Positions 6,592 to 13,438 of a DNA stretch of 15,070 nt are shown in pieces. Both the position numbers and the translations under genes were made by a program. The notes under the pieces were generated by a model that was given only the letters and a program-made list of their open reading frames with translations, had not been told where the DNA came from and searched no databases. The first letter of the stretch is position 1, and each line of letters opens with the position of its first letter. The stretch is from JAGLQA01 sp023135565. GTDB lineage: Bacteria > Acidobacteriota > Aminicenantia > UBA2199. Where the stretch lies: contig DAOWCY010000175.1 in NCBI GenBank assembly GCA_030639305.1, positions 1-15,070 on the forward strand, given 5' to 3'.

Positions 6592-8301
6592 ATGGGTAAT
6601 GTTCGCATCGGGGTTTTTCTTTGTCACTGCGGCAGCAACATCGCCGGGGTTGTAGACATCGCCGCTGTGCTGGCTTATTCTAAAAACCTACCTTTAGTTA
6701 AATATGCGGCGGATAACCTCTATACCTGCTCCGATGCGGGTCTTTCGGCCATCAAAGAAAAAATAACCGAACACAGCCTGAACCGGGTGGTAGTGGCCTC
6801 CTGTACGCCGCGCACCCACGAAGAACTGTTCCGCCGCGCCTGCGAGGAAGCCGGTCTGAACCGCTACGTTTTCGAATTCGTCAATATCCGCGAACACTGC
6901 TCCTGGATTCATATGAACGAACCGGGACCGGCTACCGCAAAAGCCGGGGAACTGGTTCGCTTAGGAGTAAAAAAAGCAGCCCACTTGCTGCCTTTAGAAA
7001 CAGCCACTGCCCCGGTGGAACCGGCGGCGCTAATTATCGGCGGCGGTGCAGCGGGCATGAGCGCTGCTCTGAATTTAGGCCGGCAGGGTTTCGCGGTTCA
7101 TTTAGTGGAGCGGGGCTCAAAACTCGGCGGTCTAACAGCCGGGTTATGGAAACTTTTACCCGGCGACCGCCCGGCGTCCGAATTAGTGGAAACCCTAATC
7201 AGCGCAGTAAAAAAATCAGGAAACATCTCAGTCTATCTCGACAGCAGCATTAAGGAGGTTTCCGGTTTTATCGGCTCTTTTGCTGTGCGGGTGGACACCC
7301 CGCGTGGGGAAGAGGCTTTCTCCGTAGGCACGGTGATCGTGGCCACAGGCGCCCGGGAACTCGAACCCCAGGGGCTTTACCGTTACGGCGAAATAGAAGG
7401 AGTGCAAACCCTGCGCCAGTTAGAGCAAGCCCTGAAAAGCGGGAAAAAAGATTTTACCGACGTGGTGTTTATCAACTGTGCCGGGTCCCGTACCGCGGGC
7501 CGCGAGTACTGCGGCCGTATCTGCTGCGCGGCGTCGTTTAAGAATGCCCGTTTTATTCGCGAAATCTGTCCTACAGCGCGGGTTACGGTGCTGCAGCGGG
7601 ACGTAATGGCTTTCGGCAAAGATTTTGAAATGGAGTACCGCCGGGCTTTGCAAGCCGGGGTGCGTTTCGTCCGGTACGACCCGCAGCGGCCACCTCAAAT
7701 TACCGGTGAAAAGCAGGTTTCCGCCGTCCGTGTTTTTCACACCCTGGTAGGCGAAGAGTTGACCTTACCGGCATCGACCGTGGCGCTGGTTACTCCTTTA
7801 GTGCCGAACGAAGGGGCGGGAAAGCTGGCCCGCATGTTAAAAGTGCCCGTAGACACCCACGGTTTTTTTCTCGAAGCCCATATGAAGCTCAGGCCGGTGG
7901 AGTTTGCCACCGAAGGGGTTTATATAGCCGGGACAGCCCGTTTTCCCGGCAGCTTGCGCGAAGCCGTGACCCAGGGCACGGCAGCGGCGGCAAAAGCGGC
8001 TGCCCCCATGTACGCCGGGGTGGTTACTCTCGAGGCCACGGTTGCTAAAACCGATACCCGTATTTGCAGCGGCTGCGGTAACTGTGTCACAGTGTGTCCT
8101 TTCGATGCCGTGGAGATAGAGCAAGACCGGGCCGGGCGGAATGTTTCCGCGGTTAATGCCGTATTGTGCAAAGGGTGCGGCGCTTGTGCCGCGGCCTGTC
8201 CCAATGGAGCTATCCAGCAGCAGGGTTTCACCGACCTGCAAATTTTCAGCATGGTAGAGACCTTGACCCTGGAAGGAGGCGCCGATGTCTTCGCTCGATA
8301 A
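6592..8301 (+). CDS. hdrA: HdrA-like FAD/iron-sulfur protein, heterodisulfide reductase subunit A
   Basis: A 569-residue cytoplasmic HdrA. The N-terminal region has CHCGSNIAGVVD (Cys11, Cys13), Cys46 and SCTPRTHEE (Cys71), the pattern of the extra [4Fe-4S] site in HdrA. A Rossmann FAD motif GGGAAGMSAAL begins at 150. INCAGSR (Cys296) and YCGRICC (Cys307, 311, 312) form the second Cys-rich patch. Two ferredoxin [4Fe-4S] motifs close the protein: Cys492/495/498/502 and Cys526/529/532/536. In characterised complexes HdrA holds the flavin that splits electron pairs between ferredoxin and a disulfide-reducing branch. Here it opens the operon, and the next gene starts inside its end. GGGAG lies 9 bases before the ATG. 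No defect seen. Confidence 0.9.
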   Translation: MGNVRIGVFLCHCGSNIAGVVDIAAVLAYSKNLPLVKYAADNLYTCSDAGLSAIKEKITEHSLNRVVVASCTPRTHEELFRRACEEAGLNRYVFEFVNIREHCSWIHMNEPGPATAKAGELVRLGVKKAAHLLPLETATAPVEPAALIIGGGAAGMSAALNLGRQGFAVHLVERGSKLGGLTAGLWKLLPGDRPASELVETLISAVKKSGNISVYLDSSIKEVSGFIGSFAVRVDTPRGEEAFSVGTVIVATGARELEPQGLYRYGEIEGVQTLRQLEQALKSGKKDFTDVVFINCAGSRTAGREYCGRICCAASFKNARFIREICPTARVTVLQRDVMAFGKDFEMEYRRALQAGVRFVRYDPQRPPQITGEKQVSAVRVFHTLVGEELTLPASTVALVTPLVPNEGAGKLARMLKVPVDTHGFFLEAHMKLRPVEFATEGVYIAGTARFPGSLREAVTQGTAAAAKAAAPMYAGVVTLEATVAKTDTRICSGCGNCVTVCPFDAVEIEQDRAGRNVSAVNAVLCKGCGACAAACPNGAIQQQGFTDLQIFSMVETLTLEGGADVFAR

Positions 8302-8713
8302 GAAAGTGGATTTTCAACCCAAAGTGTTGGTATTTGCCTGCAATTGGTGCAGTTACGCAGGAGCGGACATGGCCGGTGTATCCAGGCTGCAGATGCCGCC
8401 TAACTGCCGGGTAATCCGGGTGATGTGTTCTGCCCGGGTGCGGGCTGAAGCGGTGCTTTCCGCCCTGGCAAAAGGCATAGACGGCGTGTTGGTCTTGGGT
8501 TGTCATCCCGGTGAATGCCACTATTCGGAAGGTAATTATTACACCCGCAGGCGCGGCCTGATGCTGGAAAAACTGCTCGATACGTTCGGTATCGAGAGAG
8601 AGCGTTTCCAGGTGCGTTGGGTATCTGCCTCGGAAGGGGTGAAGTTTGCCGACACTATAAAAGAAGTAGTAGACGCGATTTACAAACTCGGCCCTAATAC
8701 TATATTTGAGTGA
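8285..8713 (+). CDS. mvhD: MvhD/FlxD-type iron-sulfur protein delivering electrons to HdrA
   Basis: A 142-residue protein of the MvhD (FlpD) family: KVLVFACNWCSYAGAD with Cys19 and Cys22, VMCSARV with Cys48, and GCHPGECHY with Cys73 and Cys78, the cysteines that hold the [2Fe-2S] cluster. In known complexes this subunit carries electrons from a hydrogenase, formate dehydrogenase or Flx NADH module to the HdrA flavin. No hydrogenase genes are near, while an NAD-binding protein is encoded downstream, so the FlxD role is the better guess. It overlaps hdrA by 17 bases, with AAGGAGG five bases before the ATG, which suggests coupled translation. Confidence 0.9.
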   Translation: MSSLDKKVDFQPKVLVFACNWCSYAGADMAGVSRLQMPPNCRVIRVMCSARVRAEAVLSALAKGIDGVLVLGCHPGECHYSEGNYYTRRRGLMLEKLLDTFGIERERFQVRWVSASEGVKFADTIKEVVDAIYKLGPNTIFE

Positions 8714-8733
8714 ATGATGATTTTAAATTACAT

Positions 8734-8837
8734 GCCTTCGGCGACCAAAAACCTTTTTGAAAAAAGGTTTCTGGACTTCCAAAAACTTCTAATTAGCGAA
8801 ACGTCAGTGCCCTTTGCTGAACGTTTGGCAGTTGCCC
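8734..8837 (-). repeat. Hairpin repeat, long copy inside the operon (copy G)
   Basis: Read on the minus strand it begins GGGCAACTGCCAAACGT, shares the module GGGCAC...GTTT.GCTAAT with copy F, then has AAGTTTTTGG, a perfect inverted repeat AAACCTTTTT/AAAAAGGTTT (8761-8770 and 8749-8758), and ends GTCGCCGAAGGC. Together with copy A on the plus strand it fills the 218-bp gap after mvhD. A 70-codon frame (8714-8926) runs through both copies; I regard it as repeat-encoded chance sequence. Confidence 0.65.
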
Positions 8838-8851
8838 AAAACGTCCGGCTT

Positions 8852-8920
8852 AACAAAAGTTTTTTGGGGGGTCAAGGGGGGCGATTTTTCAAAAAAGCCC
8901 CCCTTGTCGCCGAAGGCAAG
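8852..8920 (+). repeat. Hairpin repeat, G-rich copy inside the operon (copy A)
   Basis: AACAAAAGTTTTTTGGGGGG is followed by AAGGGGGGC (8874-8882), a TTTTTC/AAAAAA centre and GCCCCCCTT (8897-8905), then GTCGCCGAAGGCAAG. The arms match perfectly over 9 bp. The copy ends only 11 bases before the next gene. Its GAAGG (8912-8916) is the nearest purine-rich stretch to that start codon but lies about 15 bases away, further than normal. Confidence 0.75.
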
Positions 8921-8931
8921 AAATAAAAAAA

Positions 8932-9780
8932 ATGCAAAATAAACTACGAGAAATAGCCCGTGAATTTTTAGAACGGCCTGAAGCCGGATGTTTCATCGGT
9001 TATGAAACAGGTGCAAGAGGCGCTGTGCAGGCTGCTTTCATCCGCTCACCCGAGGAAACGGAACGTCTGATTTGGAACCGGTATTGTTTCCCGAATTTGA
9101 GCGCTTATTTGCCGCAGTTCCGCCAAAAAGAAGGTTTGACCGGCATTGCGGTAAAAGGCTGCGACGCCCGGGCTCTGCGTGAACTCATACGTTCGCGGCA
9201 GGTAGACAGGGCTAAAGTTTTCGTGGTGGGCATCCCCTGCACCGGGCTGGCGGGTTCGCAAGAAAATACGCTCGCCGAACGCTGCCATGGCTGCATCTAC
9301 CCGGAAGAATTTAGTTATGACGCGGTTCTCGGCCCCATGGAGAGTCCCGGCCTGCCCCTCCGGCCTGAAAATAATGCTTTGACAGGTCTTTCGCCCCGGG
9401 AACGGCGTGAAACCTGGCACGCGGAACTTGAAAAATGCATCCGCTGCGAAGCCTGCCGCAAAGTTTGTTACGGTTGTTTTTGCCCGGAATGTATTTTCGA
9501 ATCGACGCAGCCGCGCTGGCTTTCCCGCCGCCAGGGTTTGGCGGAGAAGTTTTTTTTCCATAGTGTACGGGCGTTTCATTTAGCGGGCCGCTGCATCGGC
9601 TGCGGCGAATGTGAACGGGCCTGTCCCGCGGGCGTAAGGTTGATGCTGTTAAACAACAGCCTGCGGGATGGCGCAGCGGAACTTTTCGGGTTTAAGGGTG
9701 CCGGTGTGACAGAGGAAGCGCCGCCGCTTATCGCTTTTTCCAAGGACGATCCCGACCCTTTTAGTGGGGGCAAAGAATGA
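8932..9780 (+). CDS. Multi-cluster 4Fe-4S protein (FlxB/C-like, F420-hydrogenase beta-like N-terminus)
   Basis: A 282-residue iron-sulfur protein. The first half has KGCDARAL (Cys77), GIPCTG (Cys103) and CHGC (Cys118, 121), a pattern shared with the N-terminal part of F420 hydrogenase/dehydrogenase beta-like proteins. The second half carries a dense Cys cluster, KCIRCEACRKVCYGCFCPEC (Cys169 to Cys187), and a ferredoxin motif Cys221/224/227/231 followed by Pro. It should relay electrons inside the cytoplasmic NADH-to-HdrA complex. It has none of the CCG motifs of HdrB, so it does not replace that subunit. The ATG has a poor ribosome binding site because a repeat ends just upstream. Its stop overlaps the next start as ATGA. 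Which Flx letter applies cannot be told. Confidence 0.8.
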   Translation: MQNKLREIAREFLERPEAGCFIGYETGARGAVQAAFIRSPEETERLIWNRYCFPNLSAYLPQFRQKEGLTGIAVKGCDARALRELIRSRQVDRAKVFVVGIPCTGLAGSQENTLAERCHGCIYPEEFSYDAVLGPMESPGLPLRPENNALTGLSPRERRETWHAELEKCIRCEACRKVCYGCFCPECIFESTQPRWLSRRQGLAEKFFFHSVRAFHLAGRCIGCGECERACPAGVRLMLLNNSLRDGAAELFGFKGAGVTEEAPPLIAFSKDDPDPFSGGKE

Positions 9781-11003
9781 CGCAGTGGCAGCAATTTAAA
9801 AAAGAATATCTCCCGGCGGTGCTGTCTAAATTAGACGAAAAATGGGATGTTTTTGCGCCGGTAGAGCAGGAGGACGGCTTTCGTTTTAAGCAAATGCCTG
9901 CTGCGGGCGAAGTTTTTTTAGGGCCGCGTAAACCGCTGCTGCCGCTGAAATTGCTCTTTTTGCCCGAAGTCGAGGAATTATTTTCTTATAGTTTAAAAGG
10001 CGTTTCTCCTGAGCTTACGCAGGCTGTGTCCGGCGGCAGAGAGCGCGTGATTTTCGGCGCTTTAGGGTGCGATATTGCTTCTTTAGACATCCTGGACCGG
10101 GTGTTTTTAACCGAACCTGTAGACGAAGCTTACCGCCGCAGGGGGGAGCAGGCTACCTTAGTTGCCCTGGCCTGCGTTGGTGAAGGCCCGGAGTGTTTTT
10201 GTACTTCTTTCGGTATCGACCCGCTGCAGCCCAAAGGCGCCGATGTGATTTTGGTCACCCTCGCAAACGACACCCCCCAATCTGAGAAAAAAGAAACTAA
10301 ACAAAAGTTTTGCGGGGGTGCAGGGGGCAGTTTTCCAAAAGAGCCCCCTGCTCGCCGAAGGCAAGAAGTTTTTTTATTAAAAGCATTCAGTAAAAAAGGA
10401 AAACGCCTTGTGGAAGCGCTTCGACCGCTGTTAACGGAAGCGCCGCAGAGCGACATCGCGCAGTTGACCGACCTTTCGTCGAACTCCCGCGGCGACGTGC
10501 CTGCCGATAGTTTACCCAGAGAAGAAAGCGAGTTGTGGGATTTACCCCTTTGGAAAAATCTCGCTTCCCGGTGCCTCGGCTGCGGCGTATGCACGCTGCT
10601 CTGTCCCACCTGTTATTGTTTCGACGTAGAGGATGAGCGCTGCGGCGCCGCGGGGAAACGTTTCCGTGCCTGGGATTCCTGTATGAGCAGTTGTTTTACG
10701 AAGATGGCCGGCGGCGATAATCCCCGGCCTACGAAAGTAGAGCGGGTCAGGCAGCGGTTTTTGCACAAGCTTTCTTATTATCCCCGCGAAAAAGAATCGG
10801 TCGCCTGTGTGGGCTGTGGGCGGTGCACGGTTCACTGTCCCGTAGGCATTAGCATCGAAGACGTGATTCTAGAAATTAATCGATTTCTTGCCTCCGGCGG
10901 TGAGGGGGGCGTTTTTGAAAAATTGCCCCCCTCAACCCCCCAAAAAACTTTTGTTGATTCAGCCGGACAGGTTTCTCGCACACCGGGAGGCAAGCATGAG
11001 TAG
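9777..11003 (+). CDS. AsrA/Flx-type 4Fe-4S dicluster protein containing two translated repeat copies
   Basis: A 408-residue protein of the type found in anaerobic sulfite reductase subunit A and Flx complexes. Residues 1-165 and 203-262 form the N-terminal domain, with GALGCDIASLDILDRVF and ACVGEGPECFCTSFG (Cys133, 140, 142). Two [4Fe-4S] motifs follow: CLGCGVCTLLCP (Cys266/269/272/276) and CVGCGRCTVHCP (Cys344/347/350/354), with further cysteines at 279, 281, 302 and 306 between them. Residues about 167-201 are low complexity and come from hairpin repeat copy B; residues 371-408 come from inverted copy C and the flanking bases. Neither breaks the frame. The start overlaps the previous stop (ATGA) and the stop overlaps the next start by 8 bases, so translation is probably coupled. 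Function as electron relay is likely. Confidence 0.82.
   Translation: MTQWQQFKKEYLPAVLSKLDEKWDVFAPVEQEDGFRFKQMPAAGEVFLGPRKPLLPLKLLFLPEVEELFSYSLKGVSPELTQAVSGGRERVIFGALGCDIASLDILDRVFLTEPVDEAYRRRGEQATLVALACVGEGPECFCTSFGIDPLQPKGADVILVTLANDTPQSEKKETKQKFCGGAGGSFPKEPPARRRQEVFLLKAFSKKGKRLVEALRPLLTEAPQSDIAQLTDLSSNSRGDVPADSLPREESELWDLPLWKNLASRCLGCGVCTLLCPTCYCFDVEDERCGAAGKRFRAWDSCMSSCFTKMAGGDNPRPTKVERVRQRFLHKLSYYPREKESVACVGCGRCTVHCPVGISIEDVILEINRFLASGGEGGVFEKLPPSTPQKTFVDSAGQVSRTPGGKHE
10300..10365 (+). repeat. Hairpin repeat inside a coding gene (copy B)
   Basis: AACAAAAGTTTTGCGGGGG is followed by GCAGGGGGC (10320-10328), a TTTTCCAAAA centre and GCCCCCTGC (10343-10351), then TCGCCGAAGGCAAG. The arms are a perfect 9-bp match. 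Layout and ends match copies A and C. It is translated in frame within the dicluster protein as a Gly/Lys/Arg/Pro-rich stretch between two conserved segments. Confidence 0.75.
10887..10956 (-). repeat. Hairpin repeat at the 3' end of a coding gene, inverted (copy C)
   Basis: On the minus strand it reads CAACAAAAGTTTTTTGGGGG...GGAGGCAAG. The arms TGAGGGGGGC (10901-10910) and GCCCCCCTCA (10925-10934) match perfectly over 10 bp around GTTTTTGAAAAATT. It follows the last conserved residues of the dicluster protein and encodes most of its C-terminal tail. On the plus strand it also adds a false 36-codon extension in front of the next gene in another frame. Confidence 0.75.
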
Positions 11004-11820
11004 GGCGCTTCTTTTACCGCAAGTATTCAAAATCAAAACAATAAAGCGCCTCACCCCGGACACCCTGCTGTACGAAGTTACCGACCAAGACGGCAACTTC
11101 GATCTTTCGTACCGGCCAGGGCAATTCATGGAAGTCAGCATCTTCGGCAGCGGCGAATGCCCGATCTCGATTACCTCTACCCCCAGCAGACCCCAGCATA
11201 TCGAATTTGCCGTGCGCGAAGTGGGCCTTGTCTCCGGCGCTATGCACAACTTAGAACCCAGCGAACATATCGGCCTGCGCGGGCCTTTCGGGAACGGTTT
11301 CCCCATAGACGCCCTGAAAGGCAAAGACATATTTTTTATCGCCGGGGGGATCGGTTTGGCCCCACTCCGCAGCCTCATCAACTACATGCTGGACCACCGC
11401 GAAGATTTCGGCGCTATCGACATCGTTTACGGGGCCAGGAGTCCCGAACTTTTGTGTTTTGCCGAGGAATTTGCCGCCTGGCAGGAAGCGCCGGACACGC
11501 GCCTGCACCTCACTATCGACAAAGAAACTCCCGGCTGGCAGGGGAAAGTAGGGTTTGTTCCGGCGATAGTAAAAGAACTCGGCCTGCCGCCCCGGGACCG
11601 TGCTGCCATTGCCTGCGGCCCGCCGGTTATGATCAAGTTTACACTTTTGGATTTGGCTGCGTTGGGCTACCCCGACGAAGATGTCATTACCACTTTAGAG
11701 CTTAAGATGAAGTGCGGCGTAGGCAAATGCGGGCGCTGCAACATCGGCCCCATATATGTATGCCGGGAAGGGCCTGTTTTTCGTCTCAGCGAACTGAACC
11801 GGCTGCCCGCGGAGTATTAA
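10996..11820 (+). CDS. FlxA/AsrB/PyrK-type FAD/NAD(P)-binding oxidoreductase with a [2Fe-2S] cluster
   Basis: A 274-residue ferredoxin-NADP reductase-fold protein. I chose the ATG at 10996, five bases after GGGAGG, over a frame from 10888 whose first 36 codons are repeat sequence. FAD binding: YRPGQF (39-44) and CPISITS (55-61). NAD(P) binding: FIAGGIGLAPLRS (114-126), YGAR and ACGPP (206-210). A C-terminal [2Fe-2S] site uses Cys240, 245, 248 and 256 in KCGVGKCGRCNIGPIYVC, the hallmark of PyrK and AsrB. In this setting it should oxidise NADH and pass electrons through the two iron-sulfur proteins to MvhD and HdrA, as in Flx-Hdr complexes. It overlaps the previous gene by 8 bases and ends one base before hdrC. 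Confidence 0.87.
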   Translation: MSRALLLPQVFKIKTIKRLTPDTLLYEVTDQDGNFDLSYRPGQFMEVSIFGSGECPISITSTPSRPQHIEFAVREVGLVSGAMHNLEPSEHIGLRGPFGNGFPIDALKGKDIFFIAGGIGLAPLRSLINYMLDHREDFGAIDIVYGARSPELLCFAEEFAAWQEAPDTRLHLTIDKETPGWQGKVGFVPAIVKELGLPPRDRAAIACGPPVMIKFTLLDLAALGYPDEDVITTLELKMKCGVGKCGRCNIGPIYVCREGPVFRLSELNRLPAEY

Positions 11821-11821
11821 C

Positions 11822-12280
11822 ATGAAAATCCGGCAGGAAGAGATCGAAAAATTGATTACCGATTGTAACCTGAGCGCTTGTTTCGAATGCGGCAAGTGCA
11901 CTGCCGGTTGCCCCATGGCCGATTTTTTCGGCGGCATTAAGTACGGCAACACGCCGCGGGGAGTGATCGAGAAAGCGCTGCTTAACGCCGATCTTGTTAC
12001 CGGCGACACTATATGGTACTGCTTGACCTGCGAAGTATGCACCAAAGGATGTCCTTCGGGCGTATGTTTCCGGGATTTCGTCGAAGAACTTCGGAAACTT
12101 GCCGTGGCTCGCGGTTTCGACAGTTACGGCGCGAAATGCAAGTGCTGCGGGAATTATTTTTTGCCTACTATTACTCAAAAAACGCTCATCAAAAAGTTAG
12201 ACCGGGAAGCGGAGAGCATCGATTATATTTTTTTATGCCCGGTTTGCCGCCGGAGAACATTCTCCCGGGCCCGTAAATGA
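11822..12280 (+). CDS. hdrC: HdrC-like iron-sulfur protein with an extra C-terminal Cys-rich domain
   Basis: A 152-residue protein. Residues 1-100 are a normal HdrC: two [4Fe-4S] motifs CFECGKCTAGCP (Cys20/23/26/30) and CLTCEVCTKGCP (Cys67/70/73/77) separated by a helical stretch with NTPRGVIEKALL. HdrC passes electrons from HdrA to HdrB. Residues 101-152 are unusual: KCKCCGN (Cys106, 108, 109) and FLCPVCRRR (Cys139, 142) look like a small zinc ribbon or rubredoxin-like knuckle. No hdrB follows; the operon ends here and an AT-rich region begins. GGAG at the end of the previous gene serves as ribosome binding site. Confidence 0.85.
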   Translation: MKIRQEEIEKLITDCNLSACFECGKCTAGCPMADFFGGIKYGNTPRGVIEKALLNADLVTGDTIWYCLTCEVCTKGCPSGVCFRDFVEELRKLAVARGFDSYGAKCKCCGNYFLPTITQKTLIKKLDREAESIDYIFLCPVCRRRTFSRARK

Positions 12281-12351
12281 AAAAGCCGATCACAGCCGGG
12301 TTTTACCAATCCAAGAACCACTTTCTTGATTTTGTTTTTTTTATTTTTCAC

Positions 12352-12380
12352 TTGAATTTAAAAGTGTTTTCCTTTATAAT
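12352..12380 (+). promoter_or_regulatory. Sigma-70-type promoter of the two-gene accessory operon
   Basis: TTGAAT (12352-12357), a 17-bp spacer and TATAAT (12375-12380), in an AT-rich stretch 72 bases after hdrC. Transcription would start near 12387, inside the tandem 8-bp units. No clear intrinsic terminator for the hdr operon was found between 12281 and this promoter, so some readthrough is possible. Confidence 0.7.
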
Positions 12381-12385
12381 ATCAT

Positions 12386-12409
12386 ATTAACTTATTAACG
12401 TGTTAACGT
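12386..12409 (+). repeat. Three tandem 8-bp units over the transcription start (possible operator)
   Basis: ATTAACTT, ATTAACGT and GTTAACGT follow each other directly after the -10 box. Each contains TTAAC, and the last contains the palindrome GTTAAC. Their position over the predicted start point fits a repressor site. It is followed by GTGG...CCAC (12408-12423), a weak hairpin, and then the ribosome binding site. Confidence 0.45.
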
Positions 12410-12453
12410 GGTTTCATTGCCACAATCTCTCTCATAATTAGGAGAATAAAGTT

Positions 12454-13404
12454 ATGGATACATTTATTTCAGTATTACAAGCCCCCATTGTTCCGAGTCG
12501 ATTGAAGGACGAAGATAGCATGGGCCGTATCGGACGTTTATATCAGTTATTACCTTTCTCTATCCCGGAACCGCCAAATGTACCAACAACGGTACATGAT
12601 GAAATTTTAGAATGGTTGGAGCCTGCTAGCTCTTTGATGGAAATGTCATTCCCAGGCATAATCAACGCTGAAGCCATCGAAGAAATTAACGCTGCCGGAG
12701 AACTAAAATTTCACCCCGAACCCATCGATTATCTAACGTCCGAAATCGCAGATTCGATTATTTTTATCGAGCCAGTCGATAATGAAATGACCTTAGTAGA
12801 ACAAATGTTGTCGGAGTTGAGACGCATTCAAAACGATGGGACAATAAGTGAACCACAAACTATTGGTGGGGTATGTCTCCCCGGGGAGGGCTATCATCAA
12901 TGGCTCGAAAGTAGAGAAATTCCATCTATCAGCCCTCTGGCCTTCAACGAATTTGACGAGATTTACGAAATTTTTCAGGACCCATCGGTAAATAATACCA
13001 GTGATTATAAACAGTTTACGCACTCTATAAAAAATAACCATATAAATTGCACATCCGCAGCCAAAAGAGGTTGGCTATCTATGCCTTACCGTGTCCAAGC
13101 ACGAAGAATATGCTGCAAAAAAAAAACATCTTCTCAAGATGATGTAAAATCACAGAAAAAAATCCTCAAAAAGTACAGCCCCAAAAATCGGTTTATTGGG
13201 GACTTTGGGCACATCGACAAAGTAATTAGTGGGCCAGGGGGTCTCACAATTACCTGGATATGTCAAACAAGTCTAAAATTTTTATTTCTATGCTTGCTGG
13301 TGTTAATAACAGCAGCGTTATACTTATTTAGGAGGTATTATTTGAAGATTCACCCAAAATTCCCTTCAAGGGATCAAGTATATGACGCTGTAATCGGTCG
13401 CTGA
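12454..13404 (+). CDS. Unknown protein with a C-terminal membrane segment
   Basis: A 316-residue protein I do not recognise. There is no signal peptide. The first ~190 residues are acidic and rich in Pro, Glu and Ile (for example FSIPEPPNVPTTVHDEILEW). Residues about 200-245 become strongly basic with several cysteines (Cys199, 220, 221). One membrane segment spans about 274-292 (LKFLFLCLLVLITAALYLF), followed by a basic tail RRYYLKIHPK. This suggests a mostly cytoplasmic protein anchored near its C-terminus. TTAGGAG lies 9 bases before the ATG. It is the first gene of a two-gene unit; the DUF5615-type protein follows after 34 bases. Codon use is more AT-rich than in the hdr operon, which fits horizontal gain. 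Confidence 0.7.
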   Translation: MDTFISVLQAPIVPSRLKDEDSMGRIGRLYQLLPFSIPEPPNVPTTVHDEILEWLEPASSLMEMSFPGIINAEAIEEINAAGELKFHPEPIDYLTSEIADSIIFIEPVDNEMTLVEQMLSELRRIQNDGTISEPQTIGGVCLPGEGYHQWLESREIPSISPLAFNEFDEIYEIFQDPSVNNTSDYKQFTHSIKNNHINCTSAAKRGWLSMPYRVQARRICCKKKTSSQDDVKSQKKILKKYSPKNRFIGDFGHIDKVISGPGGLTITWICQTSLKFLFLCLLVLITAALYLFRRYYLKIHPKFPSRDQVYDAVIGR

Positions 13405-13438
13405 AAACCCTATCCGGTAAAAAAAGGAGTACAATTTT

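Noticed and set aside
7837..8252. Two long minus-strand frames under hdrA
   Set aside because: They are antisense to the ferredoxin motifs of HdrA; the open frames result from GC-rich codon use.
8714..8926. 70-codon frame directly after mvhD
   Set aside because: It is made almost entirely of two hairpin repeat copies, has no ribosome binding site of its own and no conserved motif; its end (GGRFFKKAPLVAEGKK) is simply the repeat read in one frame.
10888..10995. 36-codon N-terminal extension of the FlxA-like protein
   Set aside because: It consists of inverted repeat copy C read in another frame, while GGGAGG five bases before the ATG at 10996 and the match to AsrB/PyrK starts support the shorter protein.
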